In this document: positions 26,553 to 35,209 of the stretch, in pieces | Layout: every line of letters begins with the position of its first letter | Position numbering within the stretch: position 1 is the stretch's first letter | From: an uncultured Mycoplasmatota bacterium | GTDB lineage: Bacteria; Bacillota_I; Bacilli_A; RF39; UBA660 | Assembly: GCA_937944975.1 (NCBI GenBank) | Contig: CALEBF010000014.1 | Coordinates: 248,001 to 312,000 of the forward strand | Direction of reading: 5' to 3' | Length of the DNA: 64,000 nucleotides | Notes under the pieces: generated by a model | Databases searched by the model: none | Seen by the model: only the letters and a program-made list of their open reading frames with translations | What the model was told of the DNA's origin: nothing | Made by a program: the position numbers and the translations under genes

Positions 26553-27434
26553 ATGACAAAATATATATTGGCCCCTAAAGACGAAAAGGAAGTGAGGGAG
26601 ACACTTTCCTACGTTGATAGTTACTTATTTGGAGTCAAAGGATTCAGTACGAATTTTGAACGCTATTATACGTTGGAGGAATTGAAACCTTGCATTACGG
26701 AGTTAAAAAAGAATCAGAAAGAAGTCTTTTTATCTTTCAATAAAAACATGCACACCTCTGACTTAGAACCATTAAAGGCATTATTAAAAGAATGTGAAAC
26801 TTTAAAAGTAGATGGTATTTTTTACTATGATATTTCTCTTGTGAAGCTGAAAAAGGACGGATGGTTTGATCTACCGTTGGTATGGCATCAAGAGCATATG
26901 ACGACGAATTATGAAACATGTAATTTCTGGGCGAGACGAGGTGTTCAAATGGCATGTTTATCGAGTGAAATTACATTAGAAGAGATGATAGAAATAAAGA
27001 AGAATACCAAGATGGAGTTGATCGTTCCTATTTTTGGTTATCTTCCGATGTTTGTCTCAAAAAGAAATTTGGTAAAGAATTATATTGAACGTTTTCAATT
27101 AGAAGAAAGAGGGGAACAATATCAAATCAAAAAAGAAGGGTATACTTATCCTATTGTCAACGATGAAATGGGAACGCAAGTCTATTCTTCCCATATTTTG
27201 AATGGTATGGAAGAAAGTCTCCTTCTGGAGAAAGAAAATATTTCTTATCTCTTATTTTACTCATTTCATATCGCATCGGAATGTATGGTAGAAGTTTTGA
27301 AATCATATCGTTCTCTTACGAAAGAAAATGTACTTTTAGAAGAAGAGAAGATAGATCAAATGTTGAAAGGAAATACCGATAAAGGATTCTTTTATAAAGA
27401 GACGGTATTTAGGGTGAAGAAGAATGAAAAATAA
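26553..27434 (+). CDS. U32 family protein, TrhP1-like (tRNA 5-hydroxyuridine synthesis)
   Basis: A 293-residue short member of peptidase family U32, equivalent in position to B. subtilis yrrN (trhP1). It has the TIM-barrel-like strands (SYLFGVKGFSTNF, VFLSFNKNMHT, DGIFYYDISLV, GVQMACLSSEITL) but lacks the U32 cysteine signature. TrhP1 and TrhP2 together hydroxylate U34 of tRNA from prephenate. The start 26553 is favoured over 26544, which is too close to the AGAGAGG ribosome site. It overlaps the next gene by 11 bases. Confidence 0.8.
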   Translation: MTKYILAPKDEKEVRETLSYVDSYLFGVKGFSTNFERYYTLEELKPCITELKKNQKEVFLSFNKNMHTSDLEPLKALLKECETLKVDGIFYYDISLVKLKKDGWFDLPLVWHQEHMTTNYETCNFWARRGVQMACLSSEITLEEMIEIKKNTKMELIVPIFGYLPMFVSKRNLVKNYIERFQLEERGEQYQIKKEGYTYPIVNDEMGTQVYSSHILNGMEESLLLEKENISYLLFYSFHIASECMVEVLKSYRSLTKENVLLEEEKIDQMLKGNTDKGFFYKETVFRVKKNEK

Positions 27435-28632
27435 ACTAGAGTTACTAGCACCTGCAGGAGATTTAGAACGTCTTAAAATAGCGATTTTATACGGGGCAGA
27501 CGCCGTTTATATTGGAGGACCTGCATTTGGTCTTCGTGCGAATGCGAATAATTTTTCTTTGCCCGAGATCAAAGAAGGGGTTCAGTTCGCTCATTCTCAT
27601 GATAGGAAAGTCTATGTCACTGTCAATATTGTCATGCATAATAGAGAAGTACAAGAATTACGCGAATATCTAAACGCATTAAAAGAATGTGATGTCGATG
27701 CGATTATTATTAGTGATCCCGGAATGATTTCGGTCGCTAAAGAAATAGGACTTGAGATTCATTTGTCAACACAGCAGTCTACATTAAATTACGAGGCAGT
27801 TCAATTTTGGAAAGATGAAGGAGTTACACGTGTCGTATTAGGTAGAGAGGCATCCAAAGAAGATATTAAAGAGATTCGAAATCACGTCGATATTGAAATT
27901 GAATGTTTTATCCATGGTGCAATGTGTGCTTCTTATAGTGGACGTTGTGTACTATCGAATTTTTTAACGATGAGAGATTCTAACCGCGGTGGATGTAGTC
28001 AAATTTGTCGCTGGGATTTTGACTTGTACGATCAGGAAGATCAACCTTTAAAAGGAGAGAAACCTTTTACTTTTTGTACGAAAGATTTATCTATGCTAAA
28101 AGTATTGGACCAAATGATAGACCTAGGTATTACATCGTTTAAAATAGAGGGACGCATGCGCTCTATTTATTATATTGCAACGATTGTAAACATCTATCGT
28201 CGCGCGATCGATGAATATTGGAACGCCAAAGATGACTACGCATATAATAAAGCATACGAAAGAGTTTTGACAAACTGTGCGAACCGTGAATCAACTGTTC
28301 AGTTTTTCGATGGAAGAGAAGGTGTAGATACACAGTATTATAATGGTCGTATCGAGTTATCAAATCAAGATTTCCTAGGAGTTGTTTTAGACTATAATAA
28401 AGAAACTGGATTTGTTTTTTTAGAAGAGAGGAATTTCTTTCGAAAAGGAGATCATGTGGAAATTTTCGGACCGACGAAAGAGACAATTTCATTTACGATT
28501 GAAGAAATTTTAGATGAAGATCAAAGTCCGTTGGAAATCGTAAATCATCCCCAACAGAAGGTTTATGTCAAAGTCCCAAAAGAGGTGGAAAAATGGGCGA
28601 TGATGCGCATAAATCGTTCTTTCGATACATAG
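27424..28632 (+). CDS. U32 family protein, TrhP2-like (tRNA 5-hydroxyuridine synthesis)
   Basis: A 402-residue U32 member, equivalent to B. subtilis yrrO (trhP2). It begins LELLAPAGDLERLKIAILYGADAVYIGG, the hallmark N-terminus. The signature EIECFIHGAMCASYSGRCVLSN continues into RGGCSQICRW and gives four conserved cysteines of the kind that bind an Fe-S cluster in this family. The C-terminal beta-barrel is present. Older annotations call these collagenases, but tRNA hydroxylation is better supported. It is co-transcribed with trhP1 (overlap), and greA follows on a separate promoter. Confidence 0.88.
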   Translation: MKNKLELLAPAGDLERLKIAILYGADAVYIGGPAFGLRANANNFSLPEIKEGVQFAHSHDRKVYVTVNIVMHNREVQELREYLNALKECDVDAIIISDPGMISVAKEIGLEIHLSTQQSTLNYEAVQFWKDEGVTRVVLGREASKEDIKEIRNHVDIEIECFIHGAMCASYSGRCVLSNFLTMRDSNRGGCSQICRWDFDLYDQEDQPLKGEKPFTFCTKDLSMLKVLDQMIDLGITSFKIEGRMRSIYYIATIVNIYRRAIDEYWNAKDDYAYNKAYERVLTNCANRESTVQFFDGREGVDTQYYNGRIELSNQDFLGVVLDYNKETGFVFLEERNFFRKGDHVEIFGPTKETISFTIEEILDEDQSPLEIVNHPQQKVYVKVPKEVEKWAMMRINRSFDT

Positions 28633-28656
28633 GTTAATGGGAATGAAAAATTTAAG

Positions 28657-28685
28657 TTGACAAAACAATTATTTCGTAGTATCAT
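28657..28685 (+). promoter_or_regulatory. Promoter of greA
   Basis: TTGACA at 28657-28662 and TATCAT at 28680-28685 with a 17-base spacer. Confidence 0.7.
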
Positions 28686-28731
28686 TTTGTAGGTTTCATG
28701 AAATAAATAACATAGTGAGGTGGAATAGATT

Positions 28732-29202
28732 ATGTCAAACACAAAAGAAGTTTATTTAACACAACAAGGGTTAGATGATATTAAAAAAGAATTAGATTAT
28801 TTAAAATTAGAGAAACGTCCTGAAGTAATCGAAGCTTTAAAAGAGGCGCGTGCATTAGGAGATTTAAGTGAAAATGCAGAGTATGACGCAGCGCGTAACG
28901 AACAGGCTATGGTCGAAGCAAAGATCAAAGAGTTAGAAAAAATGATCGAGCATGCTGTCGTTGTAACTAAGGTAGATACTTCAAAAGTGACGATTGGAAC
29001 AACTGTAACTTTGAAATACGTAGAAGATGGAGATACAGATGATTATTCTATCGTAGGAAGCAAAGAAGTAGATCCATTTATGAACAAGATCTCAAATGAG
29101 TCTCCAATTGCTCAAGCAATTATGAATAAAAAAGTTGGAGATGTCGTTACAGTAGAAAGTCCAAGTGGAACGTACGACGTAGAAATTATGGATATTAAAT
29201 AG
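28732..29202 (+). CDS. greA: Transcription elongation factor GreA
   Basis: Rescues backtracked RNA polymerase by stimulating transcript cleavage; 156 residues. The N-terminal coiled coil has YLTQQGLDDIKKELDYL and EARALGDLSENAEYDAAR with the acidic tip, and the C-terminal domain ends with GDVVTVESPSGTYDVEI. AGGTGG precedes the ATG. It closes the Bacillus-like alaS-to-greA gene order; udk, normally just upstream, is absent. Confidence 0.97.
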   Translation: MSNTKEVYLTQQGLDDIKKELDYLKLEKRPEVIEALKEARALGDLSENAEYDAARNEQAMVEAKIKELEKMIEHAVVVTKVDTSKVTIGTTVTLKYVEDGDTDDYSIVGSKEVDPFMNKISNESPIAQAIMNKKVGDVVTVESPSGTYDVEIMDIK

Positions 29203-29247
29203 TACCTAAGAAAGGCAAATCGATGTCTTTCCCGGGTACTTTTTTTA
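29202..29247 (+). terminator. Terminator after greA
   Basis: GTACC...GGTAC and AGAAAG...CTTTC form a two-part stem, followed by T7. Confidence 0.8.
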
Positions 29248-29313
29248 CAGTCCAAGACTTGTCAAAGTGGGAATTTTATTATATACTATAAGGGTATTTG
29301 AAAGGATGTTAAT

Positions 29314-30567
29314 ATGGAAAAACAAATTGAAATTAAAATTGACGGTAAAAAATGGGAAGATGCATTAGATAAAGCATTTAAAAAAGCAAATAAAAAAGCT
29401 AAGATCGATGGTTTTCGTCCAGGACATGCACCAAAAGAGGTATTCTTAAAAAAATACGGAAAAGAATCTCTTTACATGGATGCAGCAGATGCAGTATTAA
29501 ACGATGCATATGAACAAATGTTAAATGAAAATAAAGATGTTGAGTTGGTAGCACAACCAGAGATCGCACTTAAAAGTATCGATGAGAAAGGTGTTACATT
29601 CAATTTCACTTTAACGACACGTCCAGAAGTAAAATTGAAAAAATACAAAGGATTAAAAGTTAAGAAAGAATCAGCTAAGGTAACGAAAGAAGAGATCAAT
29701 CACGCAATCGATGAAATGCGTAGTCGTTATGCAGAAACGATGAATAAAGAAAATGAGACAGTAGAAGACGGAGATACTGCTGTAATCGATTTTGAAGGAT
29801 TCAAAGATGGTGTTGCATTCGATGGCGGAAAAGGAGAAAACTACTCTTTAAAAATCGGAAGTGGAACATTTATTCCTGGATTTGAAGAACAACTTGTAGG
29901 TATGAAAAAGGGAGACGAAAAAGAGATTAAAGTAACGTTCCCAAAAGATTACCATGCAGAAGATTTAAAAGGAAAAGAAGTAACGTTTAAAGTAAAAGTA
30001 AACGATGTTAAAACAACTGTTATTCCTGAATTAGGAGAAGAGTTCTATGCTGATTTAGAATTAGAAGGAGTTAATTCTAAAGAAACATTAGAAGCAACAG
30101 TAAAAGATATGATTAAAACTCGTAAAGAGGCAAATGTTGAAAATAAATTTATCGATGATTTAATCGAAGCAGCAATCAAACAAATCGAAGTGGATGTACC
30201 ACATGTTATGATTCACGATGAAATCGATCGTATGCTTCGTCAATACGAAGAGAATTTAAGAATGCAAGGATTGACATTAGAACAATTCTACAAGTTCACA
30301 AATTCTGACGAGCAAGCACTTCGCGATCAAATGCATGAAGAAGCAGAAAAGAGAGTATTGTCTCGCTTCATGTTAGAAGAAGTAGCAAAAGCTGAAAAGA
30401 TCGATATTACTGATAAAGAAGCTGAAGAGGAAGCTCAAAAATTAGCAGAAAAATATCAGATGGAAAAAGAAGAATTCTTGAAGATGTTTGGTGGACTCGA
30501 TATGATCAAATATGATCAAAAGATGCGTAAAGCAATTGAAGTGTTAAAGGAAAACAACGACAAATAA
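29314..30567 (+). CDS. tig: Trigger factor
   Basis: Ribosome-associated chaperone and peptidyl-prolyl isomerase; 417 residues. The ribosome-binding signature is GFRPGHAP, the FKBP-type domain runs from VEDGDTAVIDFEGF to GFEEQLVGMKKGDEKEI, and the long helical C-terminal arms follow. Compared with the usual family start, about the first 20 residues (first beta strands) are missing, and the start at 29314 has a fair ribosome site (AAAGGATG), so the shortening seems real. TTGTCA and TATACT upstream (about 29260-29288) may be its promoter. clpX does not follow. Confidence 0.93.
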   Translation: MEKQIEIKIDGKKWEDALDKAFKKANKKAKIDGFRPGHAPKEVFLKKYGKESLYMDAADAVLNDAYEQMLNENKDVELVAQPEIALKSIDEKGVTFNFTLTTRPEVKLKKYKGLKVKKESAKVTKEEINHAIDEMRSRYAETMNKENETVEDGDTAVIDFEGFKDGVAFDGGKGENYSLKIGSGTFIPGFEEQLVGMKKGDEKEIKVTFPKDYHAEDLKGKEVTFKVKVNDVKTTVIPELGEEFYADLELEGVNSKETLEATVKDMIKTRKEANVENKFIDDLIEAAIKQIEVDVPHVMIHDEIDRMLRQYEENLRMQGLTLEQFYKFTNSDEQALRDQMHEEAEKRVLSRFMLEEVAKAEKIDITDKEAEEEAQKLAEKYQMEKEEFLKMFGGLDMIKYDQKMRKAIEVLKENNDK

Positions 30568-30573
30568 AAGAAG

Positions 30574-30603
30574 GCACATTGAGTTTTCAATGTGCTTTTG
30601 ATT
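30574..30603 (+). terminator. Terminator after tig
   Basis: GCACATTGA-GTTT-TCAATGTGC followed by TTTTGATTT. Confidence 0.9.
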
Positions 30604-30673
30604 TGACAATTCATCGAGTTGTGATAAAATATCATGACGTGTATGAAACGATACAGCAAAAGAAGGGATAGCA

Positions 30674-31705
30674 ATGATAACAGAAGAACAATTACGTTTT
30701 GAAATGTGTGCAGGGTACGACATCTTATCTTCACCAATAGAATATAGAAATTACGCTATTGATATAATTCTAGAACGGTATAAAGATAAAGTGTATTCTC
30801 CAGGAAACATACGTAAAAGCTATGAAATCAAGACGTGGAATGAGACGGAAGAAAATTTTCAAAAACTTCGTTTTTATCATGCAGAAGATTTGCTTCCATA
30901 TCAATCATATCTACCACAGATATTTTCTAGTCATAAACAATATCTTTCTTTAGAACTTTCGGAAAAAGTAGAGATGATTGAAACATTATTTTTAGATCGT
31001 TTTGCTTTATATGTGAATCATAGAGCAAGAATGGATTTGTTGCGTGAACTAGGAAATTTATATTGTCAAAAACAGGGAATAGAACCATGTAATATAGTAG
31101 AAGTGCCATTGCTACTAGATGATGCAATTATGCAGCAATGCACAATCGTTTGGGAGAATAATGAAACAATCTCATATATCGTTGTGTCAAAAGAAGCAGT
31201 GAATCGATCTTATATGATGGGAGTAAAGGTACTAGAATGTATTTATCATGAATTAGATCATTTTTATATTGAACGAAAGGCATTTTATGGAATGAGCTCT
31301 AAGGAGGAATACATGGCATATATATCGACTATGGTAGATCAGACGCCTCTCGTTCAAGACTTTTTTGTAGGGTATTTATTCTTACCAGCAGAATATCGTG
31401 CAGAAGTAAATTCATATCAGAAGGTGACACAAATTTTAAAGAGTAATCCTTATGTGAATGAGACAGATGAAAATTGGTGGAGAGGATGCCAATATAATAA
31501 TGCAAAAAGGGCATTAGAATCTTTTAATCAAGATCATCAAATTTATTTGACAGAATCACAAATGGTTGAGTTCATGAGATCGATGGCAGTAGATATTGTT
31601 GAAAAAAAATATGGAACTGATAGATTTTTCTCACTTGATCAGGAGGAACGTAAAAAACATAAAGAAAAAGCTAAGAGGTTTCAGTCGATTTGTGGAAGAC
31701 AGTAG
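30674..31705 (+). CDS. Hypothetical protein with HELDH motif (tandem copy 1)
   Basis: A 343-residue soluble protein not recognised as a known family. It carries YHELDH (H192-E193-x-x-H196), a zincin-type HExxH, on a helix after a predicted strand (ISYIVVSKEA). A conserved Glu, 44 residues after the second His, lies in FLPAEYRAEVNSY (E240). The next gene is a paralogue with the same spacing. The N-terminal 110 residues are helical (DLLPYQSYLPQIF, LSEKVEMIETLFLDRF). AGAAGGGAT precedes the ATG. Metalloprotease activity is an inference. Confidence 0.6.
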   Translation: MITEEQLRFEMCAGYDILSSPIEYRNYAIDIILERYKDKVYSPGNIRKSYEIKTWNETEENFQKLRFYHAEDLLPYQSYLPQIFSSHKQYLSLELSEKVEMIETLFLDRFALYVNHRARMDLLRELGNLYCQKQGIEPCNIVEVPLLLDDAIMQQCTIVWENNETISYIVVSKEAVNRSYMMGVKVLECIYHELDHFYIERKAFYGMSSKEEYMAYISTMVDQTPLVQDFFVGYLFLPAEYRAEVNSYQKVTQILKSNPYVNETDENWWRGCQYNNAKRALESFNQDHQIYLTESQMVEFMRSMAVDIVEKKYGTDRFFSLDQEERKKHKEKAKRFQSICGRQ

Positions 31706-31714
31706 GTATGAATA

Positions 31715-32740
31715 ATGAATGAAGAATTAGAAAAAGAGTTTGGACTTGCAACGACAATCCTCCATGTACCCCTCTCTATGAGAAATGAGATATTAAAACA
31801 ATATCATAGTATGGGAAAATCATTTTTACAGCAATATAAAGTATATCGATTAGATCAAGCGAATCTATTATGGGAAAAAAGTAATTTATCTCCGAAAGAC
31901 TTGTTAGCATTTCAAAAATATCTACCGTGGATTTTTGATTGTCATCCGGGATATCAGAAGATGAATTTAGATGAAAAGATAAAATTGATAGAGAATATGT
32001 TTTTAGGAAGTATTTTTCCATATGTGAAAGTTTCTACGAGAATTCATTTAGCTCGAGAGTTGGTGCGCTTAAATTGTGAAAAAGAAAAGATGTTACCTGT
32101 AGCAATATTTGAGTCTCAATCTATGGAGCGGTCGGAAATTGGAAGTGCGGTATTTTTGACGATTCATGATTATGAGAATGGGCGTTGCGCGATTGCTGTG
32201 AATCAGAAATTACTAAGGCAAAAGGATGCGCACGGAATTTATTATTTAGAATACATTTACCATGAATTGGATCATGTTTGTGTTTCCCAAATTCCATTTC
32301 AAGAAAACACGCCTCGAGATATCTGCGCAAGCATTTTATCGATGCGTTTTGTAAATCAATTTAAATTGATGGATAAAGCTAAAATCCTTTATCTATTTTT
32401 ACCGGAGGAATATCATGCGATTCATAGTTCTTATAAAAAAGTATCTCAGATATTATCGGAAAGTCCATATATAACATCCTATGATTTGAAGTGGAAAGAT
32501 GGGTGTTTGAAAACAATTGCAGAAAGTTATCTATCAGAGTTTAATCTTAGCAATAATGTAGATTATTCAAAAGAGGATATGCGATTACTCATCGAAGACT
32601 ATCTTTTTTATGACATGATAGAAAAATATGGAGAGGAATTTGTAACATTTTTAAGAGGCTTAGGGAAACAGGAGGAAGTAACTCATCTCCAACGGACTGC
32701 AAAAAAATATAAATCTATGTTTCAAAAAGGCGACGAATAA
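31715..32740 (+). CDS. Hypothetical protein with HELDH motif (tandem copy 2)
   Basis: A 341-residue paralogue of the preceding gene, nine bases downstream. Shared blocks are DLLAFQKYLPWIFDCH, LDEKIKLIENMFL, YIYHELDH (H183, E184, H187) and LFLPEEYHAIHSSYKKVSQIL (E232). The Glu at the fourth position after that one in copy 1 is Ile here, which points to E232/E240 as the conserved candidate third ligand. Overall identity looks low (roughly a quarter to a third by eye), so the duplication is old. The two are probably co-transcribed and end at the hairpin over the stop. Confidence 0.6.
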   Translation: MNEELEKEFGLATTILHVPLSMRNEILKQYHSMGKSFLQQYKVYRLDQANLLWEKSNLSPKDLLAFQKYLPWIFDCHPGYQKMNLDEKIKLIENMFLGSIFPYVKVSTRIHLARELVRLNCEKEKMLPVAIFESQSMERSEIGSAVFLTIHDYENGRCAIAVNQKLLRQKDAHGIYYLEYIYHELDHVCVSQIPFQENTPRDICASILSMRFVNQFKLMDKAKILYLFLPEEYHAIHSSYKKVSQILSESPYITSYDLKWKDGCLKTIAESYLSEFNLSNNVDYSKEDMRLLIEDYLFYDMIEKYGEEFVTFLRGLGKQEEVTHLQRTAKKYKSMFQKGDE

Positions 32741-32753
32741 GTTGCCTTTTCTT
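32725..32753 (+). terminator. Terminator overlapping the stop of copy 2
   Basis: AAAAGGC-AC and GT-GCCTTTT pair around the stop codon with one G-T mismatch, followed by TTCTTC. Confidence 0.55.
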
Positions 32754-32756
32754 CGA

Positions 32757-32785
32757 TTGACAAGGATAATTTTGTTTGATACGAT
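32757..32785 (+). promoter_or_regulatory. Promoter of the MBOAT-like operon
   Basis: TTGACA at 32757-32762 and TACGAT at 32780-32785 with a 17-base spacer. Confidence 0.6.
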
Positions 32786-32815
32786 AACCTATAGATCATG
32801 GAAGGAAGTTAGAGT

Positions 32816-34108
32816 ATGATTGAAATGATGTATTTGCTTTGTCTTGGTATTTTACCTTTGATATATATGCTATCTTGCTGGTTTCCAAAAGGAAAAACTT
32901 GGATTCTTTTTCTCGGTAGTATCCTCTGTTGGTTTATCATTTCACCAGTAGTTTCCCTTGTGATGGTTGGAATGTTTCTCACTTCGTGGGGAGGTAGCAG
33001 ATGGTTATACCAAATTCGGGTCGATCGAAGAAAGAAAGAACTCATTTTTCTATCGGAAATGTTACTATACTTTATTTTGTGGAATATTCTATGGGGAAGT
33101 GGAGCGTTTCAGGAGTTTTTCTTAGGTTCTATTTCACTTCTACTTGTTTTCTTGCATGCAATGAAATATAGTATCGATGTTTTTCAAGGACGTATCATAC
33201 CTGTAAAAGAAATAGATTTATATGGATTTTATCTGATTGGATTCCCACGTATTTGGATTTCTCGTTATATGGAGTATTCAAAATTTAAAAGGCTTTATCA
33301 TAAAGATGTGACATGGGAACAATTTAAAAATGGGGGAAAGCGTTTCTTTTTCGGAATGTGTCGTGCGATATTGCTTGGAATGGTTGGAATTGAGATCGTA
33401 CGATATTTGATCTCACATCTGATGGAGCGATCTGTTTTCACGTTATGGATCTTTTTACCACTTTTCGTTCTCTCTTGTTATCATATTTGGATCGGTCTTC
33501 GCCAACTATCGGATGGACTATGGATGATGGCAGGATTAGAATTAAAAAAAGAGAAAAGTACAGTCAGTTTCTTACAGCCACTTCACAAATTTGTGATCGC
33601 CCTTTATCCGTCGTTGTTATCACATATCCCAATTCAATATGAGAATGGTTGGAGTAGGAAGTATGCACTATCAATCGCTTGTCTTACAGCTTTATTTGCC
33701 TTCTGTTTGTATCCGAGTTTTGCGTTTCTTTGGGGCGGCATGATTCTTGGGATCCTCGTTAGTTGTGATGCGATTCCATGGGTACAAAAACGACCTAGAT
33801 GGATGCGTTATACGATTTATCTTATTATAGTAAGTATCGTCGCACTATTCCTATTAGGTGCAGATGGTATGACGTATTTAAAAGCAATGATTGGATTAGA
33901 ACATCTTCCTTTGATAGGAAGTATGACGTTATATCAAATCTTACAATATGGATTATTCTATCTAGTTACGATTTTATGTGCGATTCCATGGAGGAAAAAG
34001 AAGATAGAAAATAAATGGCTTGCACGGCTCATGACAATTTTGATGATTCTTATCTCAATTCTTCTTTTCGTTCTTTTATGTGTTTGTTTTTGGCAGGTGA
34101 GTGTATGA
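32816..34108 (+). CDS. Degenerate MBOAT (AlgI-like) membrane protein
   Basis: A 430-residue protein with about ten hydrophobic helices. Weak resemblance to the MBOAT O-acyltransferase family is seen in SDGLWMMAGLELKK (compare the SDMAIGLG region of AlgI), in FAFLWGGMILGIL (compare WHGxxWTFxxWGxxHG) and in LLGADGMTYLKAMIGLEHLP (compare the FRA-x-S-x-x-A-xx-YLKxMF tail). The catalytic His and the second His of the WHG/HG blocks are not present, nor is the FWRRWHISLS segment. The adjacent DHHW-type gene overlaps it (ATGA), which is the usual pairing and supports the assignment. Loss of activity or a changed role is inferred. Confidence 0.5.
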   Translation: MIEMMYLLCLGILPLIYMLSCWFPKGKTWILFLGSILCWFIISPVVSLVMVGMFLTSWGGSRWLYQIRVDRRKKELIFLSEMLLYFILWNILWGSGAFQEFFLGSISLLLVFLHAMKYSIDVFQGRIIPVKEIDLYGFYLIGFPRIWISRYMEYSKFKRLYHKDVTWEQFKNGGKRFFFGMCRAILLGMVGIEIVRYLISHLMERSVFTLWIFLPLFVLSCYHIWIGLRQLSDGLWMMAGLELKKEKSTVSFLQPLHKFVIALYPSLLSHIPIQYENGWSRKYALSIACLTALFAFCLYPSFAFLWGGMILGILVSCDAIPWVQKRPRWMRYTIYLIIVSIVALFLLGADGMTYLKAMIGLEHLPLIGSMTLYQILQYGLFYLVTILCAIPWRKKKIENKWLARLMTILMILISILLFVLLCVCFWQVSV

Positions 34109-35205
34109 AAGATAAATTGAAAATTACGATTTCTTTAATTCCGCTACTCGTCTTATTTTATTTATCGTTGGGCAGTGAAAACTATTCAAGTGAAGAAGAT
34201 AAAAAGTTAGAACATAAGCCTAACCTTACGATGACGGAAGTATGGAATGGAAATTATGCAAGAGACTATCAAAGTTATCTGCAAGATCATTTTCCACTCC
34301 GTACGACGTTTCGCAAGATCGCAACCAATGTAGAACAGGCATTCGGGATAAAAGAGAAAAATGATGTTTATTTTGGAAAACAGGATCAATTAGTAGAAAA
34401 GACAATGCCTCAGGCGAATGGAAAGAAAATGATTCAAACATTAAATAAAGTTCAGGAAAAATTTAACTATATCAATAGTTCATTGATGTTGATTCCATCG
34501 AAATCAAGTATCTATAAAGAGTATTTACCCGATCATGTATCTAGTTCGGAGTTAGAAGAGATGAATGAGTTATATTATAATCTCGCAATTAACGATATCA
34601 ATTTTGTTCAGAAATGGAAAGAAAAGAAAAATGATTACCCACTTTACTATCGAACGGATTTTACTTGGACGAGTTATGGGGCGTATTATGCTTACTTAGA
34701 ATATTGTGAAAAAAACGATATCGAGTCAGTCTCGATGACAGAATATGAAATTAAAAAGGTATCAGAAACATACTATGGGGACTTATATTATAAGACGTTA
34801 GACGGAACGATTCCTGCAGATACGATTTATCAATTTTCGAAAGCAGAACCGAAGTATCAAGTTTCTTATACGAAAAAAGAGCACGAGAAAGATACGTTTT
34901 ATCAGAATGATTATTTAAAACAGGTTCATAAAAAAGGATTCTTTTTAGGTGAGGGGGATGGAGAAATCACAATTACCAATCCTGAAGTTCATAATGGAAA
35001 AGAACTTTTGATCGTCAAAGATGATAGTGGAAACGAAATTGTTCCATTTCTAAGTCAACATTATGAAAAAGTATATGTGTTAAATATCGACAAGGCAAAG
35101 AATTTAAGTGATTGGGTAAAAGATCATGAAAAAGTTACAGATCTTCTTTATATTGCAACGATGAATCATATCGATCAAAACAAAGCATGGTTAGAAATTA
35201 GGTGA
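34105..35205 (+). CDS. DHHW/AlgJ-like protein with altered active site
   Basis: A 366-residue protein with one N-terminal helix (about 5-22), predicted to face the outside. It resembles the DHHW family, which pairs with MBOAT proteins in polysaccharide O-acetylation: YARDYQSYLQDHFPLRTTFRK, YFGKQDQLVEK, YYRTDFTWTSYGAYYAY and LLIVKDDSGNEIVPFLSQHYEKVYVLN (in parts). The signature TDHHWT reads TDFTWT, so the D-x-H pair is lost, and the nucleophile position of KDSYGN is shifted to KDDSGN. The start at 34105 (GTGAGTGTATG) is used because the longer in-frame start lies inside the upstream gene. Confidence 0.65.
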   Translation: MKDKLKITISLIPLLVLFYLSLGSENYSSEEDKKLEHKPNLTMTEVWNGNYARDYQSYLQDHFPLRTTFRKIATNVEQAFGIKEKNDVYFGKQDQLVEKTMPQANGKKMIQTLNKVQEKFNYINSSLMLIPSKSSIYKEYLPDHVSSSELEEMNELYYNLAINDINFVQKWKEKKNDYPLYYRTDFTWTSYGAYYAYLEYCEKNDIESVSMTEYEIKKVSETYYGDLYYKTLDGTIPADTIYQFSKAEPKYQVSYTKKEHEKDTFYQNDYLKQVHKKGFFLGEGDGEITITNPEVHNGKELLIVKDDSGNEIVPFLSQHYEKVYVLNIDKAKNLSDWVKDHEKVTDLLYIATMNHIDQNKAWLEIR

Positions 35206-35209
35206 TAAA

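Noticed and set aside
26544..28632. Calling the U32 genes collagenases or proteases
   Set aside because: The protease label is historical; gene order with yrrM and greA matches the Bacillus tRNA 5-hydroxyuridine genes, which is the better-supported role.
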